A DNA stretch of 49,893 nt, taken from positions 1-49,893 of the forward strand of contig CALFSX010000266.1 of assembly GCA_937916515.1 (NCBI GenBank), in the 5' to 3' direction. Each line of letters opens with the position of its first letter. The stretch's first letter is position 1. The position numbers and the translations under genes were made by a program. This stretch comes from an uncultured Planctomycetaceae bacterium (GTDB lineage Bacteria > Planctomycetota > Planctomycetia > Planctomycetales > Planctomycetaceae). The notes below the pieces were generated by a model. The model worked only from the letters and a program-made list of their open reading frames with translations, had not been told where the DNA came from and did no database searches. Below, piece after piece: positions 26,379 to 35,070 of the stretch.

Positions 26379-27650
26379 CTACTGTTTCTCGATGCGATAC
26401 AGGTGAGTTTCGTTGCGAAGCAGAATTGCACTATCAACGAAAGCAAACGACGCAAATGTCCGGTTTTTGCCATCGCCGAGTTGGTTGGTGGCGATTTTTT
26501 CGAACTGCGTTCCGGGTTTGATAACCGTAGTTTCACCCGTTTCGTTTTGGAAATAAATGACTCCGTCAGCAAGAACGGGAGACGCAGAAAATCCGCCGGG
26601 CAATCGTTCCTGCCAATGCAGTTCGCCTGTGATTGCATTCAGGCAACTTGCAATGCCGCGGTCGTCAACCATGTACAGTTCTTTGTCGACAACAAGCACT
26701 GATGGTGACTTGGGGACACCCTTTTTTGTTTTCCATTTTACGTGTGTATCTGTGACATCGCCGGAGCCGTTGGGATCGATGGCAAATAACTGGCTGTCTC
26801 CAAATCCACTGCAGACGTAGATCATGTCATTGGCAACGACCGGACGCGGCACCACTGAATATCCTTCGCCATAGGAAACTCGCCACAACTGTTCGCCGGT
26901 TTCTGCGTCATAAGACCAAACGCCACCACTACCTGGACAGATCGCCTGAATTCGGCCTTCAATGGTGATTAACGTTGGCGTGCAAAAACTGAAACCACGC
27001 GATGGTTTCAACTCTCGTTCGGTTCTCCACGCTTGCTTACCTGTATGCTTGTTCAATGCCACGACATATCTTTGATCTTTTCCATCACAGCAAATGATCA
27101 GGTGGTCGTTTGCTAATGCCGGGCAGCCGCCATTGCCGTGCTGCGGCTCATACTTTAGTTCTTCATTTTTCCAGAGTACTGCGCCGTCTGTTGTCAGGCA
27201 GGCTGTTCCGTGCGGGCCAAAGTGGACATACAAGTGTTCGCCATCAATAATTGGTGTTGGGCTGGCGTGACTATTCTTTTCATGGATTTCAACATTTTCA
27301 CCATCGTGGTGAAACGCCTCGACGTCCCAAAGCGTTGCTCCATCACCTGCCGCCAGACAGACAACGCGAAGAGACTGCCCTTTGGATGAATCTTCCCTGT
27401 CTGGAACAGACGTTGTTAGATAGATACGGCCATTGGCGACCACTGGCGACGACCATCCACTGGCGAGTTCAACTCTCCATTTTATGTTCTCTGTTTCGCT
27501 CCAGCTTCGTGGAAGATTTGTCGCATCCGAGTGCCCCTGTCCCTGTGGTCCTCGAAATTCGGTCCATTCAGAGGCCTGGCAGCAGCTGGCGACACTGAGT
27601 ATCACGGTGACGGCGAAATTCATCAGTTGAGTCTTGATGGTCGTGTTCAT
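26379..27650 (-). CDS. Exported PQQ-like beta-propeller protein
   Basis: A periplasmic or surface beta-propeller (423 residues) of the BamB/PQQ-repeat type very common in planctomycetes. The ATG at 27648-27650 is used. It gives MNTTIKTQLMNFAVTVILSVASCCQAS, a signal peptide, whereas the longer frame begins at TTG. The mature start EWTEFRGPQGQGHS is a frequent opening in this group. Repeats of the form W-x-V...GR(I/L)Y...CLxxxxGxxLW recur about every 45-60 residues (LAAGDGATLWDVE, LNKHTGKQAWRTE, YDAETGEQLWRV, LNAITGELHWQE), enough for a 7-8-bladed propeller. No catalytic quinoprotein domain is visible, so a scaffold or binding role is likely. It converges with glmS, 24 bases apart. Confidence 0.88.
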   Translation of the reverse strand: MNTTIKTQLMNFAVTVILSVASCCQASEWTEFRGPQGQGHSDATNLPRSWSETENIKWRVELASGWSSPVVANGRIYLTTSVPDREDSSKGQSLRVVCLAAGDGATLWDVEAFHHDGENVEIHEKNSHASPTPIIDGEHLYVHFGPHGTACLTTDGAVLWKNEELKYEPQHGNGGCPALANDHLIICCDGKDQRYVVALNKHTGKQAWRTERELKPSRGFSFCTPTLITIEGRIQAICPGSGGVWSYDAETGEQLWRVSYGEGYSVVPRPVVANDMIYVCSGFGDSQLFAIDPNGSGDVTDTHVKWKTKKGVPKSPSVLVVDKELYMVDDRGIASCLNAITGELHWQERLPGGFSASPVLADGVIYFQNETGETTVIKPGTQFEKIATNQLGDGKNRTFASFAFVDSAILLRNETHLYRIEKQ

Positions 27651-28238
27651 AGGACTATTCAACGTGGCGATTGGGTTGGCTTGTCGTTGCGGCGAGTGGC
27701 ACGCAATAAGTGTATCGATGTTTTTGTCGATCGCTACACGTCAGGCAGTGATACAGTCCTGTGTTTTTCTTGAATTGACGTTCCAGGCCATTGAATCTTC
27801 CGCGTCATGGCATTTCGGGCGGCGAGAAATGCCTTTGGCGGCCGGTTGCCTGCCGGTGGCATAGCCTAAGATATGCTGGTTCACTTCCACTAATGCGACA
27901 CATCAGGTCTGCGATTTCGCTGTCGACTTTCAGCGAAATCGTCGTGAATTGGATTCGATCACGGTGCAACTGGTCGTCTGATTTATGTCGGCGGACCTGC
28001 GCTGCCCTGTGTTGGACAGTTCAACAGCATTGCAAACGGCCACTGAATCAAAGCGACTGAGCACCGCATTTGATTTCGGTGAACAAGGCGATCTTGTGTC
28101 AGGGGGATCCATAGACGAGTGATGTCGTGAAGGCGATTCAGCATGGCGGCATGGAAATCTAATTGCCGAAACCAGTTTAAATCGGCGACGCCATATTCCT
28201 CAGAGGCTGAGTTCTATGCAACGTTCTGCCATGGGGTG
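27651..28238. other. 588-base intergenic region
   Basis: No supported gene. The region follows the methionine aminopeptidase stop and precedes the PQQ gene start on the minus strand. It contains the perfect inverted repeat listed at 27912-27941 and a smaller hairpin near 27812-27834 (GCATTTC/GAAATGC). Neither is followed by a T-tract. Confidence 0.5.
27912..27941. repeat. Perfect 11-bp inverted repeat
   Basis: CGATTTCGCTG at 27912-27922 and its exact reverse complement at 27931-27941 flank an 8-base spacer. There is no T-tract on either side, so it is not a standard terminator. An operator for the PQQ gene or an RNA processing hairpin is possible. Confidence 0.7.
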
Positions 28239-29066
28239 TTATGCCAGAGTGTCACCTTCTTGGGGGCCATCCTGTGTGATGGTCAGGATCTCGGGGCCGG
28301 ACTCTGTCATCAGGATTGTGTGCTCGAACTGTGCTGACAGAGACTTGTCCATGGTACGTACAGTCCAGCCGTCGCCTTTGTCCAGCTTTGTTTTCCAACC
28401 ACCTATATTCAGCATGGGCTCGACTGTGAAGCAGGTGCCCGGATGCAGAAGGTCACGCTTCGAAGTGAGTGTTGGAAAGTGAGGAATGCCCGGATCCTGA
28501 TGAAACGCCTGTCCGATACCGTGACCCTGATATTCTCGAACGACGGAGTAGCCGGTTTCGTGGGCCATGTTTTGTATGGCTCGACCAATTAAAGTTACCG
28601 GTCCGCCTGGTTTGCAGGCACGAATTCCGACGAACAGTGAATCGAAAGTTGTTTGCACCAACTGGCGTGCTGCATCACTGACTTCACCAATCATGAACGT
28701 TTCAGACTGGTCTCCGTACCAACCGTCGACGATGGTTGTGATATCGACGTTGATGATGTCGCCTGAAACCAATGGTGTATCGTTGGGAATGCCGTGGCAC
28801 ACAACTTCGTTGACACTGGTGCAGATTGTTTTGGGATAGCCGTGGTAGCCAAGGCAGGCCGGAGTGTGGCCATGGTCCAGCGTATATTCGTTGGCCAGCT
28901 TGTCCAGCTGGTCTGTAGTGGTTCCTTCTTTGACGTGCGGTCGCAGAAAGTCCATGAGTCTGGCATTGAAGCGGCTGGCAGCCTTTAATCGTTCAATCTG
29001 CTCAGGCTTCGTGTATAACGGGATTTTTTTTCGCAACGGCGACAACGCTTCTCTCCGGATCGTCAC
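28239..29066 (-). CDS. map: Methionine aminopeptidase, type I
   Basis: Removes the initiator methionine from nascent proteins; a cytosolic dinuclear-metal enzyme. Of 275 residues, about 25 precede the usual start of the pita-bread fold ([19 protein letters not shown]). Landmarks in order: [25 protein letters not shown] (active-site His region), [22 protein letters not shown] (two metal Asp ligands), [19 protein letters not shown] (metal His), CFTVEPML (metal Glu), and [17 protein letters not shown] (last metal Glu). The expected five ligands are all present. The start is taken as GTG (29064-29066). No ATG occurs before residue 38, which would cut into the fold. It is separated from the secreted transglutaminase-like gene upstream by 175 bases. 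Confidence 0.96.
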   Translation of the reverse strand: MTIRREALSPLRKKIPLYTKPEQIERLKAASRFNARLMDFLRPHVKEGTTTDQLDKLANEYTLDHGHTPACLGYHGYPKTICTSVNEVVCHGIPNDTPLVSGDIINVDITTIVDGWYGDQSETFMIGEVSDAARQLVQTTFDSLFVGIRACKPGGPVTLIGRAIQNMAHETGYSVVREYQGHGIGQAFHQDPGIPHFPTLTSKRDLLHPGTCFTVEPMLNIGGWKTKLDKGDGWTVRTMDKSLSAQFEHTILMTESGPEILTITQDGPQEGDTLA

Positions 29067-29241
29067 CTGAAAACGAGAACGACCTTCAAAGGATAAATGT
29101 GAAGCTGGAATTATTGCCCGCAGAACCGCAGTGTCAATCAGCTTCGAAACCGCAGTTCCACTTTGCCACTTTGTCTGGGGCGGAATCGGGATTTATCGAC
29201 GTTTTAGCGGCTTTGTTCGCCAGATTCATTGATGCAAGAGC

Positions 29242-31326
29242 TCATTCGATCGCCTGGATGCGTACAAAAGAGTCTTTTACAGAATTTCCCGTGGGGACAT
29301 GGATCGTTTTTGAATCTGTCTTTGCCGGCAGAACAGTATGGTGTGTTTTCAGTTGGCCTTCCTCCAACCAGCCGAATTCGACATTGACGCGTCCAGCGTC
29401 AGCCGCCTTGTGGATGCCGTAAAGTTGAGCATCGATTAACGCGGCCTGACGCCCCGGCATGTGCATGTGAACTCGCACCAGTGCCTGATGAATTCCAGCA
29501 GCAGAAACGTCTGCTTCCGCCGCGAGCCAGCCGCTGGAAAATTCATTGTCTGCAGGGATCTTTGCTGTTGCGAAGTCTGACCAGCTTTTGCCATCGTCTG
29601 TTGAAACTGCCAGTCGAACGTCGCAGCCTTTCGTTGGTGGAACCGGGACCTGGTACCGCACTGCTGCTTTCACCGTTGTCAGTTGAGTGGGGGCTATGAC
29701 CTTGAACGCTATTTGGGCGGGTTCGCTGTCTGTTGCCTGATAGGCCAGGCGATTCTTTGTTGAACGCGGCTTGTACTGGATGTTGCTGGAGCGAAATCTG
29801 GTGTCTTCGATATTTGTTATCTGCGATTCCGTAAGCCCAAAATTTGGTAGTACGGCGACTACAGCTTTTTGTTGCGAAGTGTATGTCACGTCGCAACCGT
29901 TGGTCGTAAGTTGCGGATAGATGGCCTGATTGACCTGTGATGTTGTCGTGAACGTTAATTCGTCCAATCCTGAATCACCGGTCCAAGAAAATCGAATCTG
30001 CCAGCCGTATCGACCTTTGACGTGTTCCGTAAGGTCGTAGCGGAACGCATTGGCAGTGGCTGATGAGTCTGAACCATCGTTCACTGATGGTTCGAATGGT
30101 GTCCAGCTTTGGCCTTCGTCAGCAGAAACTTCGCACAATATTTTGCCAACAAGCCTACCTTCCACAATTAGTCCGTGGCTGGCATTGCCGGACATGGGGT
30201 TTGTGTCGTCGACTGGATCGCCACATATTACGTATGGCGAAAAATGTCGAAACGTTACGGAGGCATGTTTCTGGTCGGCGCTGAATAGTCTCGGACTTTG
30301 TTCCCGATGCCCAACGTTGTCTGACAGGTTGTTCATGCCTTCTTTGCATGAAAGCGAATTCAAAAGGGGTGAGTAAACGAATTCTGCGTTGCAATAAGTC
30401 GCCTGTCCGCGAGAGTTTGATTCTGTTCCTGTATGCTGAGGGGGGCCATTGTTGAAGAAAGTCCAGCTGCGACTGGGGCCACCCGGTTGGTTCTGCCAGA
30501 AGCGACGCTTCGTTGGGCCTCCAAAGTGATCTCGATCAAACCATCGAGTAAATGTTTCACCGGGCCTGAGAGAAACGATGCCTGGATGAGCCGCGTAGCC
30601 GCCATTGTAAAGCTTGTACCAGGATTTGCGTTTTGCCACTTCCTGCCAGCCAGCTTTCATGGTGTTGAAATCTTCCGGCCAGGCAAACGGATAGTGGGGC
30701 ACGGGAGCTTTTACCGAATCTGCCAAACTGGGATCCAGTTGCAGGTCGTCATATCCGGCCACTATTCCGTCTGTTCGGAACAGAAGTCCGGCCATGTCGG
30801 TGTCGAAGGTGTGCCACTGGTTGTTGTAGAAAATTTCGCTGTTGATGTGTTGCGGAAACTCTCTTCGGCGCGCCGGAAAGCCTGCCGCTTCCCAGTAAAC
30901 TTCGTTCCATGCATGGACGGTACCGCAGAGGCCGTATCCGTAAGAAAATCGTGCTCGATTGGCGTCAAACACAACCGTTTCATAATCCCCTGCATCAGCA
31001 GAATCGGGAGTTCTTCCGGGGACGCTCCATTCCATGGGCGACATCAGATGCCACTGGTGGCTTAAGAACCACAGGTACATTGCGATCGCTTTGTCCTGTG
31101 GCTTCGTAGTGCCGCGAGTTGCAAACTGAACGCAGTCTTCAGGAGTCTGAAATGCTCCTTCGCCTGCATATTGTGGATGGTCTGTCCTGATCGTTACGTC
31201 GCCAACTCCAGCAAACGAATCTGCTGGCAGGCAAAATAGAATCGAGAATGTCGTGAATAGAAATGTAATGCCGCCAACAGCAGAACCATCAAGCCTTCGT
31301 TGCGAGTTCGTTATGTAAGTGAACAA
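29242..31326 (-). CDS. Exported transglutaminase-like protein
   Basis: A 694-residue exported protein. The start is a TTG at 31324-31326 with GAGTGAG upstream, which gives a signal peptide ending near DSFAG. Residues about 40-260 look like a transglutaminase-like cysteine protease fold. Candidate triad residues are Cys in YGYGLCGTVHAWNEVYWEAAG, His in EFPQHINSEIFYNNQWH, and Asp in HTFDTDM. The spacing and the GLCGT...H...FDTD order match that fold, but the residue choice is my reading. The C-terminal two thirds are beta-rich with sialidase/exo-alpha-type lines such as CEVSADEGQSWTPF and RLAVSTDDGKSW, suggesting carbohydrate- or matrix-binding modules. Planctomycetes carry many such secreted proteins; substrate unknown. 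Confidence 0.78.
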   Translation of the reverse strand: MFTYITNSQRRLDGSAVGGITFLFTTFSILFCLPADSFAGVGDVTIRTDHPQYAGEGAFQTPEDCVQFATRGTTKPQDKAIAMYLWFLSHQWHLMSPMEWSVPGRTPDSADAGDYETVVFDANRARFSYGYGLCGTVHAWNEVYWEAAGFPARRREFPQHINSEIFYNNQWHTFDTDMAGLLFRTDGIVAGYDDLQLDPSLADSVKAPVPHYPFAWPEDFNTMKAGWQEVAKRKSWYKLYNGGYAAHPGIVSLRPGETFTRWFDRDHFGGPTKRRFWQNQPGGPSRSWTFFNNGPPQHTGTESNSRGQATYCNAEFVYSPLLNSLSCKEGMNNLSDNVGHREQSPRLFSADQKHASVTFRHFSPYVICGDPVDDTNPMSGNASHGLIVEGRLVGKILCEVSADEGQSWTPFEPSVNDGSDSSATANAFRYDLTEHVKGRYGWQIRFSWTGDSGLDELTFTTTSQVNQAIYPQLTTNGCDVTYTSQQKAVVAVLPNFGLTESQITNIEDTRFRSSNIQYKPRSTKNRLAYQATDSEPAQIAFKVIAPTQLTTVKAAVRYQVPVPPTKGCDVRLAVSTDDGKSWSDFATAKIPADNEFSSGWLAAEADVSAAGIHQALVRVHMHMPGRQAALIDAQLYGIHKAADAGRVNVEFGWLEEGQLKTHHTVLPAKTDSKTIHVPTGNSVKDSFVRIQAIE

Positions 31327-31406
31327 TGGTTTCTCACTCTTCGATTGCGTCTGGAGGTTTGTGCTTGTGAGTTGGCAGCATTCAACTCAATCTGGGTGGT
31401 GACAGT

Positions 31407-32624
31407 CTAAAATTCACCTTCGTTGGTCACAATTTTGCACTCGGGAAGTTTCTGCTTCAACGCGGCGGCTCCCTGTGCTGAGCAGCTTGTGTGGTATAGG
31501 TTAAGCACGCGAAGTGTCTTCAGGCCAATCAGGTTGATGAGCCCTTGATCAGTGATTCCTTTTTGGTTTCCCAGATTCAGTGTTTCCAGCGTCCGGTGCC
31601 CTTTGAAGAATACTTCCAGACCGGCGTTGGTGATGGCGTTGGATCCGGCGTTTAGTGTCTTAAGATTAGGGAAAGAGCGGAATACGTTGCAACTTTTGTG
31701 TTCTACCAGGCCACTGCGATAGACGTTTAGATCTTCCAGCGATCGCATTCCTTTGATTGCCACAAAGCCATCAATTCCGAATGGAGTTTCACCGACGCTT
31801 AACACCTTCAGGTTCATCTTGCTGGCTCCTTTGAATGCGGAGCCTGTGACTGATGTGAAGGAAACGTTGAGTGATTCCATCGTCGACATGTTTATGATCG
31901 TGGGCAGCGAAGCATCCGTAATTCGCGTCTTAGAGAGATTGAGCTCACGAATTGGCAGCGATGCCAGAGCCTGTACAACGGAATCGTCGACTTGCGTGTT
32001 TTGCAGGTCGATCACTTCCAGTTTGTTCATTCGCGCCAATGCGGCCGCCGAAGCTGGGGAAATGGCAGTTGCAGCAACATTTAGCGATTCCAGGTTGGGA
32101 AGTGCGGCAAGCTGTTCCATGACAGTGTCGTTGACTTTTGTGGCATTCAGCTGAATCGATGTCAGCGATGGAATCTGTGCCAGAACGGAAAGTTGTTCCG
32201 CCACGATGGCGGCTCCAGGTATTGCCAGCGACTTCAGGTTTTTCATTGCCTGCAACTGAGACAGCCCGTTGCCGGTGAAGCCCTGTCCCGTGCGAATTTC
32301 CAGTTCTGTAATTTCAGCGGCAGCTTCGGGCGACGCGACCAGCGTGGCGATGGCTGAGTCGGTTATCTCAGATGGCTTCAGCTTGCGGAAGTCTGCGACC
32401 AACTGTTCCGGAGTCGGACCGTTGGTGGCAGGTGGCTGCGGTGCGGCTGCAGGGACTGCTTCTGGTGGCGTCGTTGTTTCAGGAGTTTCTTTGGCATCTC
32501 CAGACACCGTTGACTTAACATCATCAACGACAGAACCAACCTGATCGCATCCCGACAGAACGAACGCCAGCACCAGGGGTATTGAGAGTCCGCAACAGCG
32601 GACGGCGGATTTTACGCACCGCAT
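31407..32624 (-). CDS. Leucine-rich-repeat lipoprotein
   Basis: An exported lipoprotein of 405 residues. The ATG at 32622-32624 is preferred because AAGAAGGA lies eight bases upstream. It gives MRCVKSAVRCCGLSIPLVLAFVLSGC with lipobox LSGC. After the lipid-anchored Cys comes a Pro/Thr/Ala-rich linker (about 35-75). About 12 leucine-rich repeats follow, of the 22-26-residue bacterial type (LESLNVAATAISPASAAALARMNKLEVIDLQNTQV is split here over two units). They form a solenoid for protein binding. The gene lies 87 bases downstream of the split-ATPase cluster on the same strand, so it could share its transcript, but nothing else links it to DNA processing. LRR lipoproteins are very common in planctomycetes. 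Confidence 0.88.
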   Translation of the reverse strand: MRCVKSAVRCCGLSIPLVLAFVLSGCDQVGSVVDDVKSTVSGDAKETPETTTPPEAVPAAAPQPPATNGPTPEQLVADFRKLKPSEITDSAIATLVASPEAAAEITELEIRTGQGFTGNGLSQLQAMKNLKSLAIPGAAIVAEQLSVLAQIPSLTSIQLNATKVNDTVMEQLAALPNLESLNVAATAISPASAAALARMNKLEVIDLQNTQVDDSVVQALASLPIRELNLSKTRITDASLPTIINMSTMESLNVSFTSVTGSAFKGASKMNLKVLSVGETPFGIDGFVAIKGMRSLEDLNVYRSGLVEHKSCNVFRSFPNLKTLNAGSNAITNAGLEVFFKGHRTLETLNLGNQKGITDQGLINLIGLKTLRVLNLYHTSCSAQGAAALKQKLPECKIVTNEGEF

Positions 32625-32711
32625 GAGCTTCATCCTTCTTGAGTGAACTATAAAAAATGGAAAGAAAAGATATGTGCCATTCTGTTCACTCCACATCAAT
32701 TCATCAAGTCC

Positions 32712-33458
32712 CTAAGGTTCTTGATCAGCGGTCATCGCGATTTCGTCCGATGTGATTTCTGCAATTTTCACGCCTTCACCGTTATCAGTGCTCAGTCGAT
32801 AGACCCGATCGGCATATCGCAGGAAGTTTCCGACATCGTGGTGGCTGATCATCAGAACCTGGAAACCAAGTGCTGTACCCGCTTCGTGAACAATTTTGAC
32901 CAGTCGAGGCACAAGGTCGGGATGCAACCAACAATCCTGCTCATCCAACACCAAAAAACGGCGGTGGCGTTTGGGGTCGAGCCCCGTTACGGCAAACATT
33001 CTAAGTCCCACAGATACAACATTCGCGACGGAACCGCCTTGCCCCTTCATGATGTCTTCTGAATTCCCATTGCGTTCGATGGAGAAGTCAACATGAGCCG
33101 CGTCTCTGCGGAATTCAGCTTTGGCTTTGAATTCAATCGGTTGATCAAGAACCTCCTGTAATGCTTTCGTGATCGTCGTTTCGATCGTTCGCAGTTCTTT
33201 TTCAAACAGATCGTGACTCAGCGTTTCCAGTGCCTCGGTCACCTGGTCTGCAATGCTTAGAAAGTTTTGTATCTCATTTAATTCCTGCAGTTGCTTTTTC
33301 TGCAGGCGTTGAAGTTCCAGTCGTTTCCCCTGCAGCCGTTCAAAGCGAATTCTTGCCTGGTGTGGCGAAACTGCCATGACACCAACGTTGTCAGCTTGCT
33401 CGTTATTTGCGGCCGTATCATGTTGTGTGACGGCATTGGATTCGGGCGAGGATGACAT
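32712..33458 (-). CDS. SMC/Rad50-like ATPase, C-terminal half as a separate protein
   Basis: This 248-residue protein has the C-terminal elements of an SbcC/Rad50-type ATPase but no Walker A. Residues 1-35 are disordered. About 36-110 is a coiled coil (IRFERLQGKRLELQRLQKKQLQELNE, LSHDLFEKELRTIETTITKALQEVL). Then come the ABC-signature-like GQGGSVANVVSVGLRM, Walker B with catalytic Glu (RRFLVLDEQD), D-loop CWLHPD and the H-loop/switch (VLMISHHDVGNF). The matching Walker A half is encoded three genes upstream at 35067-36560. I infer that the two chains assemble into one composite ATP site with the phosphoesterase at 33850. The start ATG (33456-33458) is 102 bases after the small coiled-coil gene. 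It is not a fragment of a broken gene: both halves have clean starts and stops. Confidence 0.85.
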   Translation of the reverse strand: MSSSPESNAVTQHDTAANNEQADNVGVMAVSPHQARIRFERLQGKRLELQRLQKKQLQELNEIQNFLSIADQVTEALETLSHDLFEKELRTIETTITKALQEVLDQPIEFKAKAEFRRDAAHVDFSIERNGNSEDIMKGQGGSVANVVSVGLRMFAVTGLDPKRHRRFLVLDEQDCWLHPDLVPRLVKIVHEAGTALGFQVLMISHHDVGNFLRYADRVYRLSTDNGEGVKIAEITSDEIAMTADQEP

Positions 33459-33560
33459 TAAGGATGCTTGTTTGGGGAATGCTTGTCTGAATGTAGAACG
33501 GAGATTCCGTCTTCAGTTTTTGACGACCATGTAATTGATGGCGGAATTGCGAATGCGATT

Positions 33561-33869
33561 TTATGACTGTTCGTTGCTGGCTTCGATCTTTTCGAGATCG
33601 TTAACGATTCCTTCCAGCAGCGTTTGGTACGTTGAGCGTCGTTGCTCGTTTTCCGCCTCCATTTGTTTCAGCTTTTCTTCCAGCTCCGCAATGTCGTGGG
33701 TCCCGAACCTTTCAGTGGCTTCAGCCTGCAGTTTTTGCAGCTCTTTTTCAGCGTTACTGAGGTCGCTTTCGGCTCGGATTTTCTGAGTGTTAAGCTGTTC
33801 GTATTGCTTTTGTAAATCTTCAATTGTCTGCACGTCGCCGGGCGTAGTTTTACTTTGCTGTTTGGCCAT
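33561..33869 (-). CDS. Small coiled-coil protein of the split Rad50/Mre11-like cluster
   Basis: A 102-residue, highly charged protein predicted by eye to be almost entirely coiled coil: heptad-like IEDLQKQYEQLNTQKIRAESDL, NAEKELQKLQAEA, then a break at ERFGTHDIAE, then LEEKLKQMEAENEQRR and YQTLLEGIVNDLEKIE. The break could be a hairpin turn, making a two-helix antiparallel rod. The start ATG (33867-33869) has GAGGT six bases upstream and overlaps the end of the phosphoesterase gene by 20 bases, indicating translational coupling. No catalytic motif is visible. Given its place between the two ATPase halves, it may complete or bridge the short C-terminal arm of the split ATPase; that is inference. 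Confidence 0.8.
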   Translation of the reverse strand: MAKQQSKTTPGDVQTIEDLQKQYEQLNTQKIRAESDLSNAEKELQKLQAEATERFGTHDIAELEEKLKQMEAENEQRRSTYQTLLEGIVNDLEKIEASNEQS

Positions 33870-35070
33870 TGATTACCTCTTCCGCCAATCGACGCACTTC
33901 AGCGGCGACTGGTTCATCATAGTTTTGTAAATGCGATTGCAGGTAAGACATTAAACCGGCTCCCGTTTCGGTGCGTCTTGCGGTTAATTCTTTCAGGTCC
34001 GCAATAAAGCCGGAACCTCCGGGAGTGGTTTGGTCATCACCTTGTACCTGCTGGTGAAACACTTCTTCAAATGGTTTGTGAGGGACCGTAATCCATTCTG
34101 CCAGCCACTGTTGTCCGTTTTGAAGATCCAGTCGCAGTCGGTCAGTTCTGGATTCATCCGCAGTGTCGTCGCTGGCTGATCTGACGTCTGCAAGCGACAG
34201 GTTTGCGACTGGTGGGCGTAGCACAAGCACGCTGGGGCGATGTTCTCTGGAAGCATCGCTTCGACTTCGTCGTGAAATGTTCCCGGGTGTGAACCAGTGC
34301 GTGTTTTCTTTAACGACGGTTGTCAGCCTTCGATGAATGTGCCCGTTAATGATGACATCTATCCCCGGAATTGCTTTGGGTCGGATTCGTCCCCCCTCTT
34401 CGTATCCCGGAATCAAAATGTCGTGATGAGTCATCCAGACAACAAGGTCGGGGTTGTTACCGTTCGCTTCCAGTGATTTCGGAAGTCTGTTTCCCCAATC
34501 AGAGCCACCCACGATGACTCGCCGGCCAGCGACTGTCGCCACCCAGACAGATGTTTCTTCAATGCGTTTTAGATGCCCCGATCGAAACAGTACGTTGATG
34601 GAATCGTTGGACTTCAGAAAGTTCTCGCGAACATCGTGATTGCCATAAATAGCCGGAAGCGGCTCGTCGATGCAATCAATGATTTCCGCCAAAAGCCAGT
34701 TGGGATTGTCCTGAGGCAGTTGGAACACATCACCCAGGAGGAATGGTTGCAGGTTGTTGGATTTAGCATAGTTCAGGCACCAGCGAAGTTTATTCAGAAC
34801 AACTTCAGGGTAGTTGTCGCAACGAAAACCGGGCACTCGAGCTTCAAGATGTGGATCGCCGATAAACAGCAGTCCCGCAACTTCTTTGCTGGGTTGCAGC
34901 TTTTTTGCCAGTTGAACACTGGCATTTGTTTTAACAATTTCCGATGGCAATGCTTCAGCTGCCTGATGTTCAGCAGGCTCGCCGATGGTGTCTGCGCCGT
35001 CGCAATCTTTGACTGCTGAATTTTTGTCTTCAAGTTCCTCATCAGGGGTATCCGGAAACAGCAGATTCAT
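33850..35070 (-). CDS. Mre11/SbcD-like metallophosphoesterase (putative nuclease)
   Basis: A 406-residue protein of the calcineurin-like phosphoesterase fold. A non-conserved acidic N-terminus (about 1-62) is followed by the five metal-site motifs in order: LLFIGDPHLE (DxH, near 68-77), FLLGDVFQ (GD), AIYGNHDVRE (GNHD), VWMTHHDI (His) and VIINGHIHRR (GHxH). All ligands expected for a two-metal phosphodiesterase are present. The C-terminal about 120 residues are helical and may bind the ATPase, as the C-terminal regions of Mre11 and SbcD do. The ATG overlaps the stop of the N-terminal ATPase half by 4 bases (ATGA), so the two are translationally coupled. I infer a DNA-end nuclease partnered with the split ATPase. 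An RNA or nucleotide substrate cannot be excluded. Confidence 0.85.
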   Translation of the reverse strand: MNLLFPDTPDEELEDKNSAVKDCDGADTIGEPAEHQAAEALPSEIVKTNASVQLAKKLQPSKEVAGLLFIGDPHLEARVPGFRCDNYPEVVLNKLRWCLNYAKSNNLQPFLLGDVFQLPQDNPNWLLAEIIDCIDEPLPAIYGNHDVRENFLKSNDSINVLFRSGHLKRIEETSVWVATVAGRRVIVGGSDWGNRLPKSLEANGNNPDLVVWMTHHDILIPGYEEGGRIRPKAIPGIDVIINGHIHRRLTTVVKENTHWFTPGNISRRSRSDASREHRPSVLVLRPPVANLSLADVRSASDDTADESRTDRLRLDLQNGQQWLAEWITVPHKPFEEVFHQQVQGDDQTTPGGSGFIADLKELTARRTETGAGLMSYLQSHLQNYDEPVAAEVRRLAEEVINGQTAK

